DNA of 64,000 nucleotides, from the NCBI RefSeq assembly GCF_021401125.1, contig NZ_JACBFQ010000001.1, positions 186,001 to 250,000 of the forward strand, written 5' to 3'. Shown here piece after piece: positions 46,456 through 56,288 of this stretch; within the stretch, counting starts at the first letter, position 1, and each line of letters starts with the position of its first letter. The notes beneath the pieces were generated by a model. The model was not told the DNA's origin and searched no databases. It worked only from the letters and a program-made list of their open reading frames with translations. A program made the translations under genes and the position numbers. Source of the DNA: Xanthobacter sp. NM-59. Lineage in GTDB: Bacteria; Pseudomonadota; Alphaproteobacteria; Rhizobiales; Xanthobacteraceae.

Positions 46456-47600
46456 CGCGTGGCTCCCTGGGTCTGGCTGGTGGCGGGCGCCGTGGGCCGG
46501 CGCATCATGTCGTTGAGCGGCAGAACGGGCACCACGCCCGCGCTCCCTCCGGGGCCGGAGGTCGATGCCACGCCGGGATCCACCAGTACCTTGTCCACGC
46601 TGCCGAGCACGCGCTCCATGGTTTCCAGGTACATGCGCTCGCGCGTCACGTCCTTGGCCTTCTGATACTCGTCATAGACCTTGAGGAAGCGCGCCGCCTG
46701 GCCGCGGGCTTCCACCACGGTGCGCTCGCGATAGGCCTGGGCCGAGTTCTCGATGCGCGATGCCTCGCCTCGCGCCTCGGGCAGCACCCGGTTTGCGTAG
46801 GTCTGGGCTTCGTTCTGGGAACGCTCGGCGTCGGCGCGGGCGGCCTGCACGTCGCGGAAGGCGTCGATGACCTGGGCCGGCGGATCCACCTTCTGAAGCT
46901 GGACCTGGGTGATACGCACACCGGCTTTGTACTGGTCGAGGGTGTGCTGCATCAGCTCCTGCACGGCGGTCTCGATATTCTGGCGCGCGCCGGTGAGGAT
47001 GGGCTGAATGTCCGTGCGGCCGATGACCTCGCGCATGGCGCTTTCGGCCACGGCCTTGATGGTCCCCTCGTTGTTCTGCACGTTGAAGAGGTATTGCTCG
47101 GCGTTGGAGATCACCCAGAACACGGAAAAGTCCACGTCCACGATGTTCTCGTCGCCCGTGAGCATCAGGCTTTCTTCCGGAACGTCACGGGCCATCGCGC
47201 TGGGGCGGCGTCCGTCGTCTGCCACGCGGATGCCGACGTCGATGCGGTTGACGCGCGTCACCTTGGGGGTGAGCACCGTCTCGATGGGGTAGGGCCAGTG
47301 ATAATTGAGGCCTGGCTGGGTGAGGCCCACGAACTTGCCGAAGCGCAGCACCACACCCTGCTCGTCCGGCTCCACCCGGTAGAAGCCCGAAAGAAGCCAG
47401 CCGCCGATGACCAGCGCCACCAGCAGGATGGCGCCTTTGAAGCCGAAGGCATCCGGCATCATGGTGCGCAGCCGGTCCTGGCTGCGGCGGATCAGGTCTT
47501 CAATGTCCGGAGGCGTGGGTCCCGAGGATTGCGGTCCGGAACTCCAAGGACCGCGCGGCCCGTTTCCCCATGGGCCGCCACTCTGATTCTTCCACGACAT
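46452..47600 (-). CDS. hflK: HflK, FtsH protease modulator
   Basis: A 382-residue SPFH protein, partner of HflC. A Gly/Pro-rich cytoplasmic N-terminus (about 55 residues with near-repeats of SGPQSSGP) precedes one helix (GAILLVALVIGGWLLSGFY) and a periplasmic SPFH domain with coiled coil. The ATG at 47600 gives MSWKNQSGG, as in relatives; the open frame extends upstream into non-family sequence. It is the first gene of the hflK-hflC-DUF2065-degP operon. Confidence 0.96.
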   Translation of the reverse strand: MSWKNQSGGPWGNGPRGPWSSGPQSSGPTPPDIEDLIRRSQDRLRTMMPDAFGFKGAILLVALVIGGWLLSGFYRVEPDEQGVVLRFGKFVGLTQPGLNYHWPYPIETVLTPKVTRVNRIDVGIRVADDGRRPSAMARDVPEESLMLTGDENIVDVDFSVFWVISNAEQYLFNVQNNEGTIKAVAESAMREVIGRTDIQPILTGARQNIETAVQELMQHTLDQYKAGVRITQVQLQKVDPPAQVIDAFRDVQAARADAERSQNEAQTYANRVLPEARGEASRIENSAQAYRERTVVEARGQAARFLKVYDEYQKAKDVTRERMYLETMERVLGSVDKVLVDPGVASTSGPGGSAGVVPVLPLNDMMRRPTAPATSQTQGATR

Positions 47601-47800
47601 CCGTCGTCTCCCGTCGGCGGTGCCGCGAAAGGGCGCCCGCGTCACACCGTGTCTTGCCCGAAGCACCGCGCGGGGCGGCACGGGGCGGAAGGCCCGCCCG
47701 CTTCCCCGCGCCCTGCGGCCCGCTCGCGTGGCCGCCTGACGGGCGTAAACCCGCACGGGCGGGAATGGAGCACCATTCGCCCAAGCGGTGCGGTTATAGA

Positions 47801-47831
47801 AAACCGTGCGCCGCGTTTCAACGCGGCGCAC
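47801..47831 (-). terminator. hairpin terminator after the RHH gene
   Basis: On the minus strand the perfect 12-bp inverted repeat GTGCGCCGCGTT / AACGCGGCGCAC is followed by GGTTTTCTATAA. It lies downstream of the DUF4169-RHH pair and upstream of hflK, so it separates the two transcripts. Confidence 0.7.
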
Positions 47832-47867
47832 CGTCCTCCAGGGAAGCAGATAAGGTCCCGCTGCGCA

Positions 47868-48146
47868 TTACGCAACGGGAGGTGCGGTCACACCCATGCG
47901 GTCGCTGGTGCCGACCGAGCGCGCGGTCTGCGCGGCACCGCGATAATGGTCAAGCACGAACAGGCGGATAGCGGAGGACAGATTGCCCTGCGTCCGCGCG
48001 GAATCAATGGTCGCTACAAGATCGGACAAGGTGAGCCGGCGGCTCGTGGCGATCTCCTTCAGCGCCTCCCAAAAAGCGTCCTCGAGGCTCACGCTGGTCT
48101 TGTGACCGGCGATGACAATGGACCTCTTAACCACGGGGCTCTTCAT
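47868..48146 (-). CDS. ribbon-helix-helix domain protein (RHH_4)
   Basis: A 92-residue protein with KRSIVIAGHKTSVSLEDAFWEALKEIA (in part), the beta strand and helices of a ribbon-helix-helix fold, followed by SARTQGNLSSAIRLFVLDHYR. It may bind DNA, but its target is unknown. The ATG lies inside the end of the DUF4169 gene (20-base overlap), so translation is coupled. The pair is conserved beside fumC in Rhizobiales. Confidence 0.85.
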   Translation of the reverse strand: MKSPVVKRSIVIAGHKTSVSLEDAFWEALKEIATSRRLTLSDLVATIDSARTQGNLSSAIRLFVLDHYRGAAQTARSVGTSDRMGVTAPPVA

Positions 48147-48330
48147 GTTCTTCCCTCTCGGTCAGCGCATGGCCTTCATGGCGCAGACGCCGACGCTCGA
48201 GCTCCTGCGCGACGGCCTCGCGGTCAGCCTTGGTCCGCCCGAATCGGATGCGGTTTTCCTCGGCCTGCGCTTGAGCCGCGCGGCGAGCCTTCGCCTTGCG
48301 CTCACGATGAAGATTCACCACGTCGCCCAA
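48127..48330 (-). CDS. DUF4169 family protein
   Basis: A 67-residue, very charged protein (MGDVVNLHRERKAKARRAAQ) rich in Lys, Arg and Glu. The start is a rare TTG at 48330, preceded by a good GAGGGT site; starting there reproduces the conserved MGDVVNL of the family. The function is unknown; a helical, nucleic-acid-like charge pattern is seen. It is the first gene of the pair with the RHH protein and is divergent from fumC. Confidence 0.85.
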   Translation of the reverse strand: MGDVVNLHRERKAKARRAAQAQAEENRIRFGRTKADREAVAQELERRRLRHEGHALTEREEHEEPRG

Positions 48331-48808
48331 CTTTTACCCTCACAGGTTCGGCTGGCTCCCCCAAAAACCAGTCGACTTCATGCTCAACTCGTGCGTGACG
48401 GACTGCGTCGAAACACAAGCAAGGCACTGAGATTAGATTACCTCTGAGAGAGTGGTGAAGATATGGCGAAATCCAGGTTTCGCCGCCTCCACGGGCTACC
48501 ATTCGACAATAAATTTAACAGAAAAGTACGGCACACTTACGAGTTGCAGCGCCGTGGGCGGCCGGAGGAATGCGGCGGAAGGCTGTCTCCCCGTGGCTTC
48601 GGGACCGTGCTATGAGGCCGCCGCGCGATCCGCAGCGCGCCCGGCCGGCAGGCGGGGCGCGCACCGGGTCCTCCACATCAAGTGCTTTCTTCACGCGGAC
48701 GCAGAGCCACTTCGCCCGAGAATTCGGCAGCTCACTGAACCGGCAAGCTTCCTTCGAGGCGCGGGGAAATCCTGTCGCTCGAGGCGCTCCAGGAGAGAGG
48801 GTATACCC
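48331..48808. other. divergent control region DUF4169 / fumC
   Basis: About 480 bases. An AT-rich stretch at 48500-48540 and a perfect hairpin (GGCGAAA-tccagg-TTTCGCC at about 48464-48483) suggest promoters and control elements for the two divergent units. The open frames in the right half have no family match and are not supported. Confidence 0.5.
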
Positions 48809-50197
48809 ATGAACACGCGTACGGAGACCGATACCTTCGGTCCGATCGAGGTTCCTTCCGACCGCTATTGGGGCGCGCAGGCGCAGCGCTCTCTGGGCAA
48901 TTTCAAGATCGGCTGGGAAAAGCAGCCGCTGCCCGTGGTGCGGGCGCTGGGAATCGTCAAGCGCGCGGCCGCAGAGGTGAACCGCGATCTGGGCCGGCTC
49001 GATCCCAAGCTGGCCGAGGCCATCATGTCCGCCGCCCAGGAGGTGATGGACGGCAAGCTGGACGAGCACTTCCCCCTGGTGGTCTGGCAGACCGGCTCGG
49101 GCACGCAGTCCAACATGAACGCCAACGAGGTCATTTCCAACCGGGCCATTGAAATGCTTGGCGGGGAGAAGGGCTCCAAGAAGCCCGTGCACCCCAATGA
49201 CCACGTCAATATGAGCCAGTCGTCCAACGACACCTTCCCGACTGCCATGCATGTGGCCGCCGCGGAGGAAGTGGTGCATCGCCTGCTGCCGGCCCTGAAG
49301 ACCCTTCACGACGCCCTGGCGACCAAGTCCAAGGCGTGGGAGCACATCATCAAGATTGGCCGCACCCACACCCAGGACGCGACCCCGCTGACCCTGGGCC
49401 AGGAGTTCTCCGGCTATACCCAGCAGGTGGCCAACGGCATCAAGCGCATCGAGATGACCCTGCCGGGCCTGATGCAGCTGGCACAGGGCGGCACCGCGGT
49501 GGGCACCGGCCTCAACGCGCCCATCGGCTTCGCCGAGAAGGTGGCGGCCAAGATTGCCGAGATCACCGGCCTTGAGTTCACCTCCGCGCCGAACAAGTTC
49601 GAGGCGCTGGCGGCTCACGACGCCATGGTGTTCACGCACGGCGCCATCAACACCGTTGCGGCCTCTCTGTTCAAGATCGCCAACGACATCCGCCTGTTGG
49701 GCTCGGGCCCGCGCTCTGGTCTCGGCGAGCTGGCGCTGCCGGAGAACGAGCCCGGCTCGTCCATCATGCCCGGCAAGGTGAACCCCACCCAGTGCGAGGC
49801 GATGACGCAGGTCTGCGCGCAGATCTTCGGCAACCATGCCACGCTGACCTTCGCCGACAGCCAGGGCCACTTCGAGCTCAATGTTTACAACCCGGTGATG
49901 GCTTACAACTTCCTGCAGTCCGTGCGCCTCATGTCGGATGCGGCGCTGAGCTTTACCGAGCATTGCGTGGTCGGCATCGAGCCGCGCGAGGACAACATCA
50001 AGGCGGGCCTGGAGCGCTCCTTGATGCTGGTGACCGCGCTCGCCCCGAAGATCGGCTACGACAACGCCGCCAAGATTGCCAAGACCGCGCACAAGAAGGG
50101 CACCACCCTGCGCGACGAGGCCGTGGGCGGCGGCTATGTGACGAACGAGGAGTTCGACGCTATTGTTCGTCCCGAGAAGATGATCTCCCCGAGCTGA
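48809..50197 (+). CDS. fumC: class II fumarate hydratase
   Basis: A 462-residue iron-free fumarase converting fumarate to malate in the TCA cycle. The family signature [15 protein letters not shown] is intact at about residues 315-330, together with the [15 protein letters not shown] and [11 protein letters not shown] substrate motifs. The ATG at 48809 has an AGGAGAGAGG site. It is transcribed alone and closed by a terminator. The next TCA enzyme, malate dehydrogenase, is 3.6 kb downstream but separated by other genes. Confidence 0.97.
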   Translation: MNTRTETDTFGPIEVPSDRYWGAQAQRSLGNFKIGWEKQPLPVVRALGIVKRAAAEVNRDLGRLDPKLAEAIMSAAQEVMDGKLDEHFPLVVWQTGSGTQSNMNANEVISNRAIEMLGGEKGSKKPVHPNDHVNMSQSSNDTFPTAMHVAAAEEVVHRLLPALKTLHDALATKSKAWEHIIKIGRTHTQDATPLTLGQEFSGYTQQVANGIKRIEMTLPGLMQLAQGGTAVGTGLNAPIGFAEKVAAKIAEITGLEFTSAPNKFEALAAHDAMVFTHGAINTVAASLFKIANDIRLLGSGPRSGLGELALPENEPGSSIMPGKVNPTQCEAMTQVCAQIFGNHATLTFADSQGHFELNVYNPVMAYNFLQSVRLMSDAALSFTEHCVVGIEPREDNIKAGLERSLMLVTALAPKIGYDNAAKIAKTAHKKGTTLRDEAVGGGYVTNEEFDAIVRPEKMISPS

Positions 50198-50225
50198 GTC
50201 TCCGGTTGCATCGGAAAAGCGGAAG

Positions 50226-50250
50226 CGGCGCCCTTCGGGGCGCCGTTTTT
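50226..50250 (+). terminator. intrinsic terminator of fumC
   Basis: The stem CGGCGCCC / GGGCGCCG has a TTCG loop and is followed by TTTTT. Confidence 0.92.
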
Positions 50251-50357
50251 GTGTCGGGGGGCGGTTGGCCGTTCGATGGAGGCTCGGGGCGCTCCACTTC
50301 GGCCGTTCGCCGCATTAAGGTGCGCAGGCCGGCGGCGCCAGTGAACCGGGGGTGTGC

Positions 50358-50966
50358 ATGGGACAGCCACGCGAAGGTGAAGAGATCCGGATCGACCTGC
50401 TGCATCCCACGCAGCTCACCTTGGGCCTCAGCGAGGTGAAGCGTCGGGCCAAGGCCATGGACGCCCTTTCGAAAAGCGAGCTGAAGGCGCTGGTCGCCGC
50501 CAAGGCGATTCCCCATGTGCTTGGGCCGGGCGGGCGAATCTACATGGTGGATCACCACCATCTGTGCCGGGCCCTGCAGCGGATCGACGAGAACAAGGCG
50601 GTGCTCGGCACCCGGGTGGCGGACTGGTCGGATCTCGATCTGCACGGCTTCTGGCAGCGGATGGAGCGGGAAAGCCTGTGCTGGCCCATCGATATGGATG
50701 GCAATCGCCGGCCGTGCGTGAAGATTCCCCAGAACGTGAAGGATCTCACCGACAATCCATGGCGCACGCTGGCCCGCGGCGTGCGCGGCCGGGCCTATTC
50801 CAACGAGGACACGCCGTTTCAGGAATTCATGTGGGGCAATTACTATCGCTCCTTCATGAGCAACCGGCTGCTGGAAGTGGATCTGGAGCTGGCGGAAGAG
50901 CTGGCCATCAAGGTCTCGCGCCTGGACGAGGCACAGGACCTGCCCGGCTATCTGGGCTCGGCCTAG
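50358..50966 (+). CDS. ParB-like nuclease-fold protein (ParBc_2)
   Basis: A 202-residue protein with the ParB/Srx N-terminal fold of the ParBc_2 group: DLLHPTQLTLGLSEVKRRAK, in part, then VLGPGGRIYMVDHHHLCRAL. Its histidine-rich VDHHHL motif is typical. There is no helix-turn-helix region as in chromosome-partition ParB and no parA neighbour, so a role in segregation is unlikely; the actual function is unknown. The ATG at 50358 is used; it begins 108 bases after the fumC terminator. Confidence 0.8.
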   Translation: MGQPREGEEIRIDLLHPTQLTLGLSEVKRRAKAMDALSKSELKALVAAKAIPHVLGPGGRIYMVDHHHLCRALQRIDENKAVLGTRVADWSDLDLHGFWQRMERESLCWPIDMDGNRRPCVKIPQNVKDLTDNPWRTLARGVRGRAYSNEDTPFQEFMWGNYYRSFMSNRLLEVDLELAEELAIKVSRLDEAQDLPGYLGSA

Positions 50967-51035
50967 AGACTGCCGCATGGTCAAGGCGCACGCGGTGCGG
51001 TAACAGCGTCCAGGATTGAGCGAGGGAGAGAAGCG

Positions 51036-51650
51036 ATGGGTGGTTCGTTCGCGGCGCGGCTTTCGGGGCTGAGGGCCCCGCTGTTCGCGGTCATGGTCTC
51101 GCTCCTGCTCGCGGGCTGTGGAATCAATGTGATTCCCACTTCGGAGGAGCACGCCAAGGCCATGTGGAGCGAGGTGCTGAACCAGTATCAGCGCCGCTCC
51201 GATCTCATTCCCAATCTGGTGGAGACGGTGAAGGGTTACGCCTCCCAGGAGCGTGACGTCCTCACCTCCGTCATCGAGGCGCGGGCCAAGGCGACCTCTA
51301 TCAACGTGGACGCCTCGACCATCACCGATCCGGAGAAGTTCAAGCAGTTCCAGGCGGCACAGAGCGAGCTGGGGCGGGCGCTGGGGCGGCTTATCGCGGT
51401 TTCGGAGGCCTATCCGGACCTGAAGTCCAGCCAGAACTTCCTGGCGCTCCAATCCCAGATCGAGGGAACGGAAAATCGCATCGCCGTGGCGCGGCGTGAC
51501 TACATCCGCGCGGTTCAGGCCTACAATACCGAGCTGAAGACCTTCCCTGGCGTGCTTTGGGCCGCGACCCTCTATCGCTCCTACAAGCCCATGGAAACCT
51601 TTACGATTTCCGAGGAGCAGACGCGCGCTCCGCAGGTCCGGTTCAATTGA
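51036..51650 (+). CDS. lemA: LemA family lipoprotein
   Basis: A 204-residue helical membrane-anchored protein. The lipobox LLLAGC places the lipidated Cys near residue 28. The body shows the LemA pattern NQYQRRSDLIPNLVETVKGYASQE in part, LGRLIAVSEAYPDLKSSQNF and YNTELKTFPGVLWA. The family's role is unclear; it is often next to TPM-domain genes, as here. It has a GAGGGAGAG site. The GTG of the first TPM gene begins 10 bases after its stop. Confidence 0.92.
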   Translation: MGGSFAARLSGLRAPLFAVMVSLLLAGCGINVIPTSEEHAKAMWSEVLNQYQRRSDLIPNLVETVKGYASQERDVLTSVIEARAKATSINVDASTITDPEKFKQFQAAQSELGRALGRLIAVSEAYPDLKSSQNFLALQSQIEGTENRIAVARRDYIRAVQAYNTELKTFPGVLWAATLYRSYKPMETFTISEEQTRAPQVRFN

Positions 51651-51660
51651 GGACCGGGGC

Positions 51661-52518
51661 GTGAGCGGCCGGGTCGTCGGGCGAGCTTGGGGGCGCGGCG
51701 GTTTCGCCGGCGCGTTGGCGCCGGCTGCGGTGGCGAGAGCGTGGCTTGCCGTGGCCCTCGCTATGGCGCTGCTGGCAGCCTTCTCGACGGGCGCGCGCGC
51801 CTATACGTTCCCGCCGCTGACGGGCCGCGTGGTCGATGCCGCGAATATCCTCGACCCCGTCAGCCGCGCCGAACTGGAAGCGCGCCTGGTGGCCCAGGAG
51901 GAGAAGGCGTCCGACCAGGTGGTGGTCGCCACCGTTCCCTCGCTGGAGGGCGGCGCGGTGGAGGACTATGCCAACGAGCTGTTCCGCGCCTGGGGCATCG
52001 GGCAGGCAGGCAAGAACAATGGCGTGCTGCTGCTGGTGGCGCCGAATGAGCGCAAGGTGCGCATCGAGGTCGGCTATGGCCTGGAGGGCATCCTCACCGA
52101 TGCTGTGGCCAGCACCATCATCCGCAACGCCATCGTGCCCGCCTTCAAGGCGGGGGACATGCCGGACGGCATCCTGAAGGGCACGGACGCCATCATTGAG
52201 ATCCTCAATCTGGATCCGGAAGAGGCCCGCGCCCGTGCCCGCGCCGAGGCGGAGGAAACCAGCCTGGAGGATTGGCTCGGCGTGATCGTGCTGATCCTGA
52301 TGATCGCGCTGTGGATCTACATCTTCTGGCGGGCGGCGCGGTCCGGCTCCGGCGGGCGCGGCGCGCGCATGGCGGGGCGCCGGAAACGCTCGGGCGAGGC
52401 GGCGGCCCCGGTCACGACCTGGGATTGGGGCAGCGGCGGCGGCAGCGACCGCGACTCGGGCGGCTGGTCCGGGGGAGGGGGCTCATCGGGCGGTGGCGGC
52501 GCCTCCGGAAGCTGGTAA
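51661..52518 (+). CDS. TPM domain membrane protein (YgcG-like)
   Basis: A 285-residue protein with a signal or anchor helix (about 25-44), a periplasmic TPM domain (about 48-190: FPPLTGRVVDAANILDP, IGQAGKNNGVLLLVAPNERKVRIEVGYGLEG in part), a membrane helix near 205-224, and a Gly/Ser-rich tail ending GGGGASGSW. This is the YgcG layout. TPM domains have been linked to photosystem repair and to phosphatase activity in other organisms; the bacterial role is unknown. It starts at GTG. It is the second gene of the LemA-TPM-TPM group. Confidence 0.88.
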   Translation: MSGRVVGRAWGRGGFAGALAPAAVARAWLAVALAMALLAAFSTGARAYTFPPLTGRVVDAANILDPVSRAELEARLVAQEEKASDQVVVATVPSLEGGAVEDYANELFRAWGIGQAGKNNGVLLLVAPNERKVRIEVGYGLEGILTDAVASTIIRNAIVPAFKAGDMPDGILKGTDAIIEILNLDPEEARARARAEAEETSLEDWLGVIVLILMIALWIYIFWRAARSGSGGRGARMAGRRKRSGEAAAPVTTWDWGSGGGSDRDSGGWSGGGGSSGGGGASGSW

Positions 52519-52628
52519 TTTGCTGCGGCGCCCCGGCGCGCGATGTGGCATGATGCAATGCTGGTGTTCCACCAGCCGTTCTGACAAGACTGGACGTCCG
52601 ACAATGGTCGCAGGTGCTGGAGACCGTC

Positions 52629-53444
52629 ATGGTGGCTGACCGCCGACAGGGGCCCGTGCGCGCAGGGCGCGCCGACCCCGCTGCCCAGGCTCAGCCGGGC
52701 CGCCCGCCGCGCGCGCAGCCGCCTCAGGCGCCGGCTGCGGCCAAGGAGCCGGAGGCCGCCCCCGCGCCCGATCGCAAGCAGGACATGAGCTACGTGGGCG
52801 CCGCCGCCCGTCCGCCGGCGACCGTCGTCTTCGGGCTTTCGCCCGAGGACATGCGCGAGGTCAATGAGGCGATCGCGGCCGCCGAGCTGCAGACCTCGGC
52901 GGAAATCCGCGTGGTGGTGTCCCGCGGGTCGCTGGTTCAGCACCCCTTCTTTTCGGTGATGTGGTCGTCGCTGGTCTCGCTGGTGCTGCCGTGGGCCATC
53001 GTGGTGCTGTGGCCCATGTCTGCGCTCAGCATCCTCCAGGTCCAGGCCATCATCTTCCTAGTGGTGGCGGGCATCCTGATGCTGCCGCAGATGACGGAAC
53101 GTGTGGTGCCGCGCCTGGCGCTGAAGGCAGCGGCCCGCTCGGCGGCCATCGAGGCCTTCCTGGCCCATGGCGTGTCGCAAACCTCTGGCCGCACTGGCAT
53201 TCTCATTTTCGTCGCGGCCCGCGAAAGGCTGGTCGAGGTGGTGGCGGACGACGGGGTGCACACGCCCCTGGGTCCCGTGGCCTGGGCGGAGATTTGCGAT
53301 TCGATCTCCCGCGAGGCGCGCAAGGGCAGCCTCGTCGAGGGCCTCGTTTCCGGCGTGCGGCGGGCGGGCGAGCTTCTGGCGCGCCCCATGCCGCAGCGGC
53401 CCGGCGACGTGAACGAGCTCTCGGACCGCGTCGTGGTCATCTGA
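52629..53444 (+). CDS. TPM domain protein interrupted by two membrane helices
   Basis: A 271-residue protein. A Pro/Ala-rich region (1-60) is followed by TPM-type sequence (LQTSAEIRVVVSRG), then two membrane helices (about 108-128 and 131-152), then the rest of the TPM domain (TGRTGILIFVAARERLVEVVADDGVH, in part). The helices thus split the domain. It belongs with the COG3762-type membrane proteins. The ATG at 52629 is used; a GTG five codons earlier is open. It is the third gene of the LemA-TPM-TPM group. Confidence 0.82.
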   Translation: MVADRRQGPVRAGRADPAAQAQPGRPPRAQPPQAPAAAKEPEAAPAPDRKQDMSYVGAAARPPATVVFGLSPEDMREVNEAIAAAELQTSAEIRVVVSRGSLVQHPFFSVMWSSLVSLVLPWAIVVLWPMSALSILQVQAIIFLVVAGILMLPQMTERVVPRLALKAAARSAAIEAFLAHGVSQTSGRTGILIFVAARERLVEVVADDGVHTPLGPVAWAEICDSISREARKGSLVEGLVSGVRRAGELLARPMPQRPGDVNELSDRVVVI

Positions 53445-53844
53445 CGGCTGCCTGACAACGGAACCCGTGCCACGGTCGCCAGTCGCTGCGCTGATGCGTG
53501 GCGCGGCGACTGGGAAAGGTATTTCAGGTCCCCACGACGCGCGAGCCGGGTGGTCGCCGTCCACGCGCAGACCTGCCCCGCGCGAGGGGACGAGCGGGGA
53601 AAGCGCGCGGGTCGCAGCCATCCGAGCGAGGCCGGCGACAATTTGCCTCCCGGCCGGGCGCTCGCCCGGGATGGGGAAGGCGCGGCGGTATCGGCATTTG
53701 CCCCATGGGGTGCAGGACACCTAGACGAAGGAAGCGGGGGGTGAGGTGCACCTCGGTGTGCATTCGTCTTTGCATTCGCCGCCTGTGGGAATAGATTGCG
53801 CGCCCGAGCCTGAGGGGCTCACTCAAGGCAAAGGGCATTTTCCC
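53445..53844. other. leader/promoter region of mdh
   Basis: About 400 bases before mdh. A possible promoter is TTGCAT (53770-53775), 16 bases, TAGATT (53792-53797), 48 bases before the start codon. I see no gene; the open frames here have poor coding character. Confidence 0.4.
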
Positions 53845-54828
53845 ATGACCAAACCCGCCGTTCGCGTCGCCGTTACGGGCGCCGCCGGTCAGATTTGTTA
53901 TTCGCTTCTGTTCCGCATCGCCAATGGCGATCTGTACGGCAAGGATCAGCCGGTCATTCTGCAGCTTCTCGATCTCCCGCAGGCCCAGGGCGCGGTGGGC
54001 GGCGTGGTGATGGAGCTCGAGGATTGCGCGTTCCCGAACCTCGCCGACGTTGTCATCACCTCCGACCCCAAGGTGGCCTTCAAGGACATCGACGCCGCCA
54101 TCCTGGTGGGCGCCCGTCCGCGCTCGAAGGGCATGGAGCGCGCTGACCTGCTCTCCGCCAACGCCGAGATCTTCAAGGTGCAGGGCGCGGCCCTCAACGA
54201 GGTCGCCAAGCGCGACGTGAAGGTGCTGGTGGTCGGCAACCCGGCCAACACCAACGCCTACATCACCGCCAAGAGCGCTCCGGACCTGCCGGCCCGCAAC
54301 ATCACCGCCATGCTGCGTCTCGACCACAACCGCGCGCTCTCGCAGTTCGCCAAGAAGGCGGGCGTGCTGAGCCAGGACATCGAGAAGCTGGCCGTGTGGG
54401 GCAACCACTCCCCGACCATGTATGCCGACTACCGCTTCGCCACCGTCAAGGGCAAGCCGCTGCCGGAGCTCGTCGGTGACGAGGCCTGGTATCGCGACAC
54501 GCTGATTCCCACCGTGGGCAAGCGCGGCGCCGCCATCATCGAGGCGCGTGGCCTGTCGTCCGCCGCCTCCGCGGCCAACGCGGCCATTGACCACATGCAC
54601 GACTGGATCCACGGCACCAATGGTGGCTGGGTTTCCATGGGCGTGGCGTCTGACGGCTCCTACGGCGTGCCGGAGGGAATCGTGTTCGGCGTGCCCGCCG
54701 TGTGCACCAATGGCGATTACGAAGTCGTGAAGGGCCTGCCCATGGACGACTTCTCCAAGACCAAGTTCGACGTCACCCTCAAGGAACTCCTCGAGGAGCG
54801 CGACGGCGTCGCCGCCCTGCTCGGCTGA
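53845..54828 (+). CDS. mdh: malate dehydrogenase (MDH type 2 subfamily)
   Basis: A 327-residue NAD enzyme converting malate to oxaloacetate. NAD-binding starts at [19 protein letters not shown] in part; catalytic and substrate residues are seen in [14 protein letters not shown] (active-site loop), [10 protein letters not shown] and GNHSPTMY (catalytic His). The sequence belongs to the [13 protein letters not shown] type found in some bacteria and plants, rather than the lactate-dehydrogenase-like type usual in alphaproteobacteria. The second residue pair reads QIC where most relatives have QIG or QIA. It is a single gene closed by a hairpin. Confidence 0.95.
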   Translation: MTKPAVRVAVTGAAGQICYSLLFRIANGDLYGKDQPVILQLLDLPQAQGAVGGVVMELEDCAFPNLADVVITSDPKVAFKDIDAAILVGARPRSKGMERADLLSANAEIFKVQGAALNEVAKRDVKVLVVGNPANTNAYITAKSAPDLPARNITAMLRLDHNRALSQFAKKAGVLSQDIEKLAVWGNHSPTMYADYRFATVKGKPLPELVGDEAWYRDTLIPTVGKRGAAIIEARGLSSAASAANAAIDHMHDWIHGTNGGWVSMGVASDGSYGVPEGIVFGVPAVCTNGDYEVVKGLPMDDFSKTKFDVTLKELLEERDGVAALLG

Positions 54829-54851
54829 TTCCTTAATAAAACGTTGCCTTG

Positions 54852-54885
54852 GGGCGCGGCGCCTTGGTGCCGCGCCCTTTGCTTT
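54852..54885 (+). terminator. intrinsic terminator of mdh
   Basis: The stem GGGCGCGGC / GCCGCGCCC has an 8-base loop and is followed by TTTGCTTT. Confidence 0.8.
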
Positions 54886-54986
54886 GCCGCTGTCATAAAA
54901 CCCTCCGGGCGGGGGTGCTAGACCTTGGGTGCAGAGCAAAAATGCCCCTCGAGCCCCCTTTTCTCGGCTCCGAAGCGTTGAAACTC

Positions 54987-55015
54987 TTGACGCAGAGCGA
55001 CTCTGCGGCTAGAAG
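54987..55015 (+). promoter_or_regulatory. possible promoter of the str operon
   Basis: TTGACG (54987-54992), a 17-base spacer and TAGAAG (55010-55015) resemble a housekeeping promoter. The spacer also holds the inverted repeat GCAGAG/CTCTGC. It lies about 390 bases before rpsL. This is only a pattern match. Confidence 0.3.
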
Positions 55016-55404
55016 CAGCCCACTTTCGCGGCAGGCGGTCGGTGCCTGAACGAGAGACGCAGCAAAGGCCCCCGGCGAAAGCCCACTGGCCACAGCGTCT
55101 TTCAGGGCACCGAAACGCTGCCAGGAACAGCACTGCGATAACTTCAGGTGCATGATCGCAGCGCCGCCGGAACCGAACCGGTTCCGGGTCGAGCGTTGTG
55201 ATCCTCTGTCGCGAACAAGGCGTGTTCGCTGCCGAGTGCGGTGGCGAGCGGCGCCTTTTCTGTTCGTTGTGCGGCCAGCCGGTCTCCGGCGGTTGAAACG
55301 AATTTCGTAAGGCCACCGTGAGGTGGCCAGCCGTGGCGGTCGCAAGGCCGTCGAACTTAAAAGTTGCGGCCAAGGCCGCAGGTCAGGACGAGGCGAAGGC
55401 GTAC

Positions 55405-55776
55405 ATGCCGACGATCAACCAGCTGATCCGTAAGCCGCGGGAAGCGCAGAAGGCGCGGGACAAGGCGCCGGCGCTCCAGGCGAGCCCCCAGAAGCGCGGC
55501 GTGTGCACGCGCGTCTACACCACGACCCCGAAGAAGCCGAACTCGGCCCTTCGTAAGGTCGCCAAGGTGCGGCTCACCAACAGCTACGAAGTGATCGGCT
55601 ACATCCCCGGTGAAGGCCACAACCTTCAGGAGCACTCCGTGGTCATGATCCGCGGTGGCCGCGTGAAGGATCTTCCTGGCGTGCGCTATCACATCCTGCG
55701 CGGCGTGCTCGATACGCAGGGCGTGAAGAACCGCAAGCAGCGCCGTTCGAAGTACGGCGCGAAGCGGCCCAAGTGA
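55405..55776 (+). CDS. rpsL: 30S ribosomal protein S12
   Basis: A 123-residue protein of the decoding centre and first gene of the str operon. Core motifs are [19 protein letters not shown] in part and [15 protein letters not shown]. Both lysines where streptomycin-resistance changes arise (in TTPKKPN and GRVKDLPG) are wild type. The ATG at 55405 begins MPTINQL, the universal start; the open frame runs on upstream without a family match. rpsG follows by 23 bases. Confidence 0.98.
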   Translation: MPTINQLIRKPREAQKARDKAPALQASPQKRGVCTRVYTTTPKKPNSALRKVAKVRLTNSYEVIGYIPGEGHNLQEHSVVMIRGGRVKDLPGVRYHILRGVLDTQGVKNRKQRRSKYGAKRPK

Positions 55777-55784
55777 TCGGCTGA

Positions 55785-56270
<486 letters not shown>

Positions 56271-56288
56271 TCGGAGAGGACGCTTCCC

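Larger units (their letters stand above)
54829..55404. other. leader region of the str operon
   Basis: About 575 bases between mdh and rpsL. After the mdh terminator come a possible promoter (54987-55015) and a long leader containing a GCCACC-gtga-GGTGGC hairpin near 55312-55328. Two antisense open frames of about 150 codons overlap here in different frames and are not credible genes. Confidence 0.5.

Noticed and set aside
50358-50966. chromosome or plasmid partition ParB
   Set aside because: Only the N-terminal fold is shared; there is no helix-turn-helix region and no parA or parS nearby.
54893-55373. two overlapping antisense open frames of about 150 codons before rpsL
   Set aside because: They overlap each other in different frames, lack ribosome sites and resemble no protein; the region fits a leader.
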